From assembly GCF_001295925.1 (NCBI RefSeq), contig NZ_LJHQ01000010.1:62001-126000 (forward strand): 64,000 bases of DNA, given 5' to 3'. The translations under genes and the position numbers were made by a program. Positions 62,863-64,000 of this stretch are shown here, piece by piece (position 1 is the stretch's first letter; every line of letters begins with the position of its first letter). A model generated the notes under the pieces. It did no database searches, was not told where the DNA came from, and saw nothing but the letters and a program-made list of their open reading frames with translations. This stretch comes from Allobosea sp. AAP35. Its GTDB lineage: Bacteria; Pseudomonadota; Alphaproteobacteria; Rhizobiales; Beijerinckiaceae.

Positions 62863-63231
62863 TTATTCGCCCGAGCCGCGCTTCACGCCGTCCTTGATGA
62901 ACACGCGAAACGTCGTTCGCCCGGTGCCCCCACCATCCGTCGAACGCCAGCGGCCATTGGTGCAAAGAACGCCGCCCTTGGTCTCGACCGCGTCGAACAG
63001 CACGTAGTTGTTATAGGTCGTGCCATTGGGCTCGACCGCCCGGAAGTTTGTCATGCACTGCACGCCGGAGACGACCGGGTTGTAGTCGTGGATCATGATT
63101 CCGCCCCCTCCCGTGCTCGGAAACGGATCGGACAGCACCGGCCAGGACTCGTAATTGTCGTGAGCAAGGGCTGGACCTGCCAGCAGCAACGCGACCATGG
63201 CAGCTGAACCAACCGAAACAAGCGCGCGCAT
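62863..63231 (-). CDS. Small secreted protein, unknown function
   Basis: A 122-residue protein with a signal peptide (MRALVSVGSAAMVALLLAGPALAHD) and a mature part of about 98 residues. It has two cysteines (GVQCMTNFRA and GVLCTNGRWR) that may pair, a Gly-rich turn (STGGGGIMIHDYNP), and a C-terminal TTFRVFIKDGVKRGSGE. I do not recognise the family. A GGAGA ribosome site is 8 nt before the ATG at 63229-63231. The leader contains two short hairpins (GTCCGT/ACGGAC at 63248-63265 and GGCGCA/TGCGCC at 63266-63287). It is convergent with xth. Confidence 0.75.
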   Translation of the reverse strand: MRALVSVGSAAMVALLLAGPALAHDNYESWPVLSDPFPSTGGGGIMIHDYNPVVSGVQCMTNFRAVEPNGTTYNNYVLFDAVETKGGVLCTNGRWRSTDGGGTGRTTFRVFIKDGVKRGSGE

Positions 63232-63404
63232 ACAGATTTTCTCCGGCGTCCGTGAGGATACGGACGGCGCAATAGCACGGATGCGCCGTAAGATTCCGCC
63301 TTTTTTGTCCGGGATAACTTGAGCTGCCGGAAATGTGACCGGTGCCGAGGCCGGGTCTTCTGGATCTCGTCCCACGAATGTCTCTCACGCGGAGAACCTT
63401 ATTC

Positions 63405-63435
63405 GCGGAGGAGCTTGAGGGCGGAGGAGCTTGAG
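63405..63435. repeat. Small tandem duplication near the exoR 3' end
   Basis: GCGGAGGAGCTTGAG occurs at 63405-63419 and again at 63421-63435, separated by one G. It lies 20-50 nt beyond the exoR stop. Probably a replication slippage product. Confidence 0.6.
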
Positions 63436-63454
63436 CGCAAAAGAATTGATGCGC

Positions 63455-64000
63455 TCAGCGCTGTGGCGCCCGGGCGCCGGCCATCTGCTGCCGCTCGATC
63501 AAGGCAAGCGCAGCCATGCGGTCGGTCGCCGAAGCCGTGGCGAAGGCGGTCTCGTGCCGCTCGATGATCCAGGTCTCGCGGCTGGGATCGGCGCTCTCGC
63601 GCGCAAGCGACAACCAGACGAGGCCCAGGACCGGCTGGCGCGGCACGCCCTCACCCCCGCGGATGAGCATGTCGCCGAAGACGGCGCGGGCCGGGGCATA
63701 GCCCTTCTCAGCCGCGAGCTTCATCCAGCGCGCGGCCTGCCGCGCATCACGGCGGGTGCCCTGCCCGCTCATATAGAGCCGGCCGAGATTGTACTGGCCT
63801 TCCGGGTCGCCAAAATAGGAGGCGGCGTAGTGGAACATGTCGAAGGCCCGGTCGAGATTGGGCCTCACATAGCTGCCCGCGATCCCGTCCATGAAATAGC
63901 CGCCGAGCGCCACGAAGGCATTGCCGACGATGCGGCCATCGGCCGTGCCAGGAATGGCGTCGGCATTCTCGTCGGCGATCTTCGAGAAATACTCGAAGGC
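63455..64000 (-). CDS. exoR: ExoR-type Sel1-repeat periplasmic regulator (C-terminal part only)
   Basis: In rhizobia ExoR sits in the periplasm, binds the sensor kinase ChvG/ExoS and holds it inactive, so it controls exopolysaccharide, motility and acid response. Only the last 181 residues are in the window; the frame is open at base 64000. Sel1-like repeats are clear: VALGGYFMDGIAGSYVRPNL, AFDMFHYAASYFGDPEGQYN, LGRLYMSGQGTRRDARQAAR and WMKLAAEKGYAPARAVFGDM, then RQPVLGLVWLSLARESADP. The order AASYFGD-x-x-x-QYNLGRLY and the end match S. meliloti ExoR from memory. The chvG/chvI genes are not in the window. Alternative: a generic Sel1 protein. Confidence 0.82.
   Translation of the reverse strand, partial: AFEYFSKIADENADAIPGTADGRIVGNAFVALGGYFMDGIAGSYVRPNLDRAFDMFHYAASYFGDPEGQYNLGRLYMSGQGTRRDARQAARWMKLAAEKGYAPARAVFGDMLIRGGEGVPRQPVLGLVWLSLARESADPSRETWIIERHETAFATASATDRMAALALIERQQMAGARAPQR

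Overview
The window is a GC-rich stretch of core chromosome from an alphaproteobacterium, most likely of the order Hyphomicrobiales (Rhizobiales). The markers are an ExoR-type Sel1 repeat regulator, an IalB-family protein, a BA14K-family protein, SdhE-mfd beside divergent recG, a short MetG without a zinc knuckle, and a CtrA-like box. A Bosea-like genus would fit, but this is inference from protein flavour, not from a search. I see no integrase, transposase, phage gene, CRISPR array or rRNA. Genes are tightly packed on both strands, with many 1-13 nt overlaps.

Layout. 1-4.9 kb: partial GlpQ phosphodiesterase, a tiny lipoprotein, an rRNA m5C methyltransferase, guaA, a 51-residue membrane protein beside an unusual DsbB, and tRNA-Ser(TGA). 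5.2-13 kb: a forward run of RlpA-like lipoprotein, D,D-carboxypeptidase, tmk, holB, metG, tatD and a PhnP-like beta-lactamase-fold hydrolase. 13-16.7 kb: a small methyltransferase, a Bug-type binding protein, the arfB-recX pair, and mazG. 16.7-22 kb: cysG, an OsmC/rhodanese pair, a Tat-exported carbonic anhydrase, and rimO. 22-30.7 kb: two envelope proteins of unknown function, quinone reductase, a UbiH-type hydroxylase, a CoA racemase/transferase, an AEC carrier and a CoA-ester lyase around a palindromic AT-rich site, hspQ and an IalB-family gene. 31-41 kb: a YejA-like binding protein followed by a shortened acyl-CoA-synthetase-like protein, mfd, sdhE, recG, and DUF502 and DUF454 membrane proteins. 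41-49 kb: glmU-glmS and opgG/D-opgH. 49-52.6 kb: a five-gene reverse cluster of DUF350, DUF1190, ATP-grasp, VOC and a second DUF350 gene, resembling E. coli yjfL-yjfM-yjfC. 52.6-64 kb: pyrG, secG, tpiA, ppiD-like, trpE, UPF0114, BA14K, lrgAB-like, xth, a small secreted protein, and the C-terminal part of exoR.

How genes work together. RlpA, the carboxypeptidase, GlmU/GlmS and OpgG/H all serve cell-wall or periplasmic glucan work. tmk-holB-metG-tatD is a conserved housekeeping run. mfd, recG, recX, xth and mazG are genome-maintenance genes spread over the window. CysG makes siroheme, and the next two genes handle thiols or peroxides and sulfane sulfur. The least understood parts are the DUF350/DUF1190/ATP-grasp cluster, the DsbB variant with its small partner, the degenerate synthetase-like protein, and several different palindromic intergenic elements (25801-25919, 33879-33958, 37524-37606, 41473-41558, and a tandem hairpin pair at 29425-29494).
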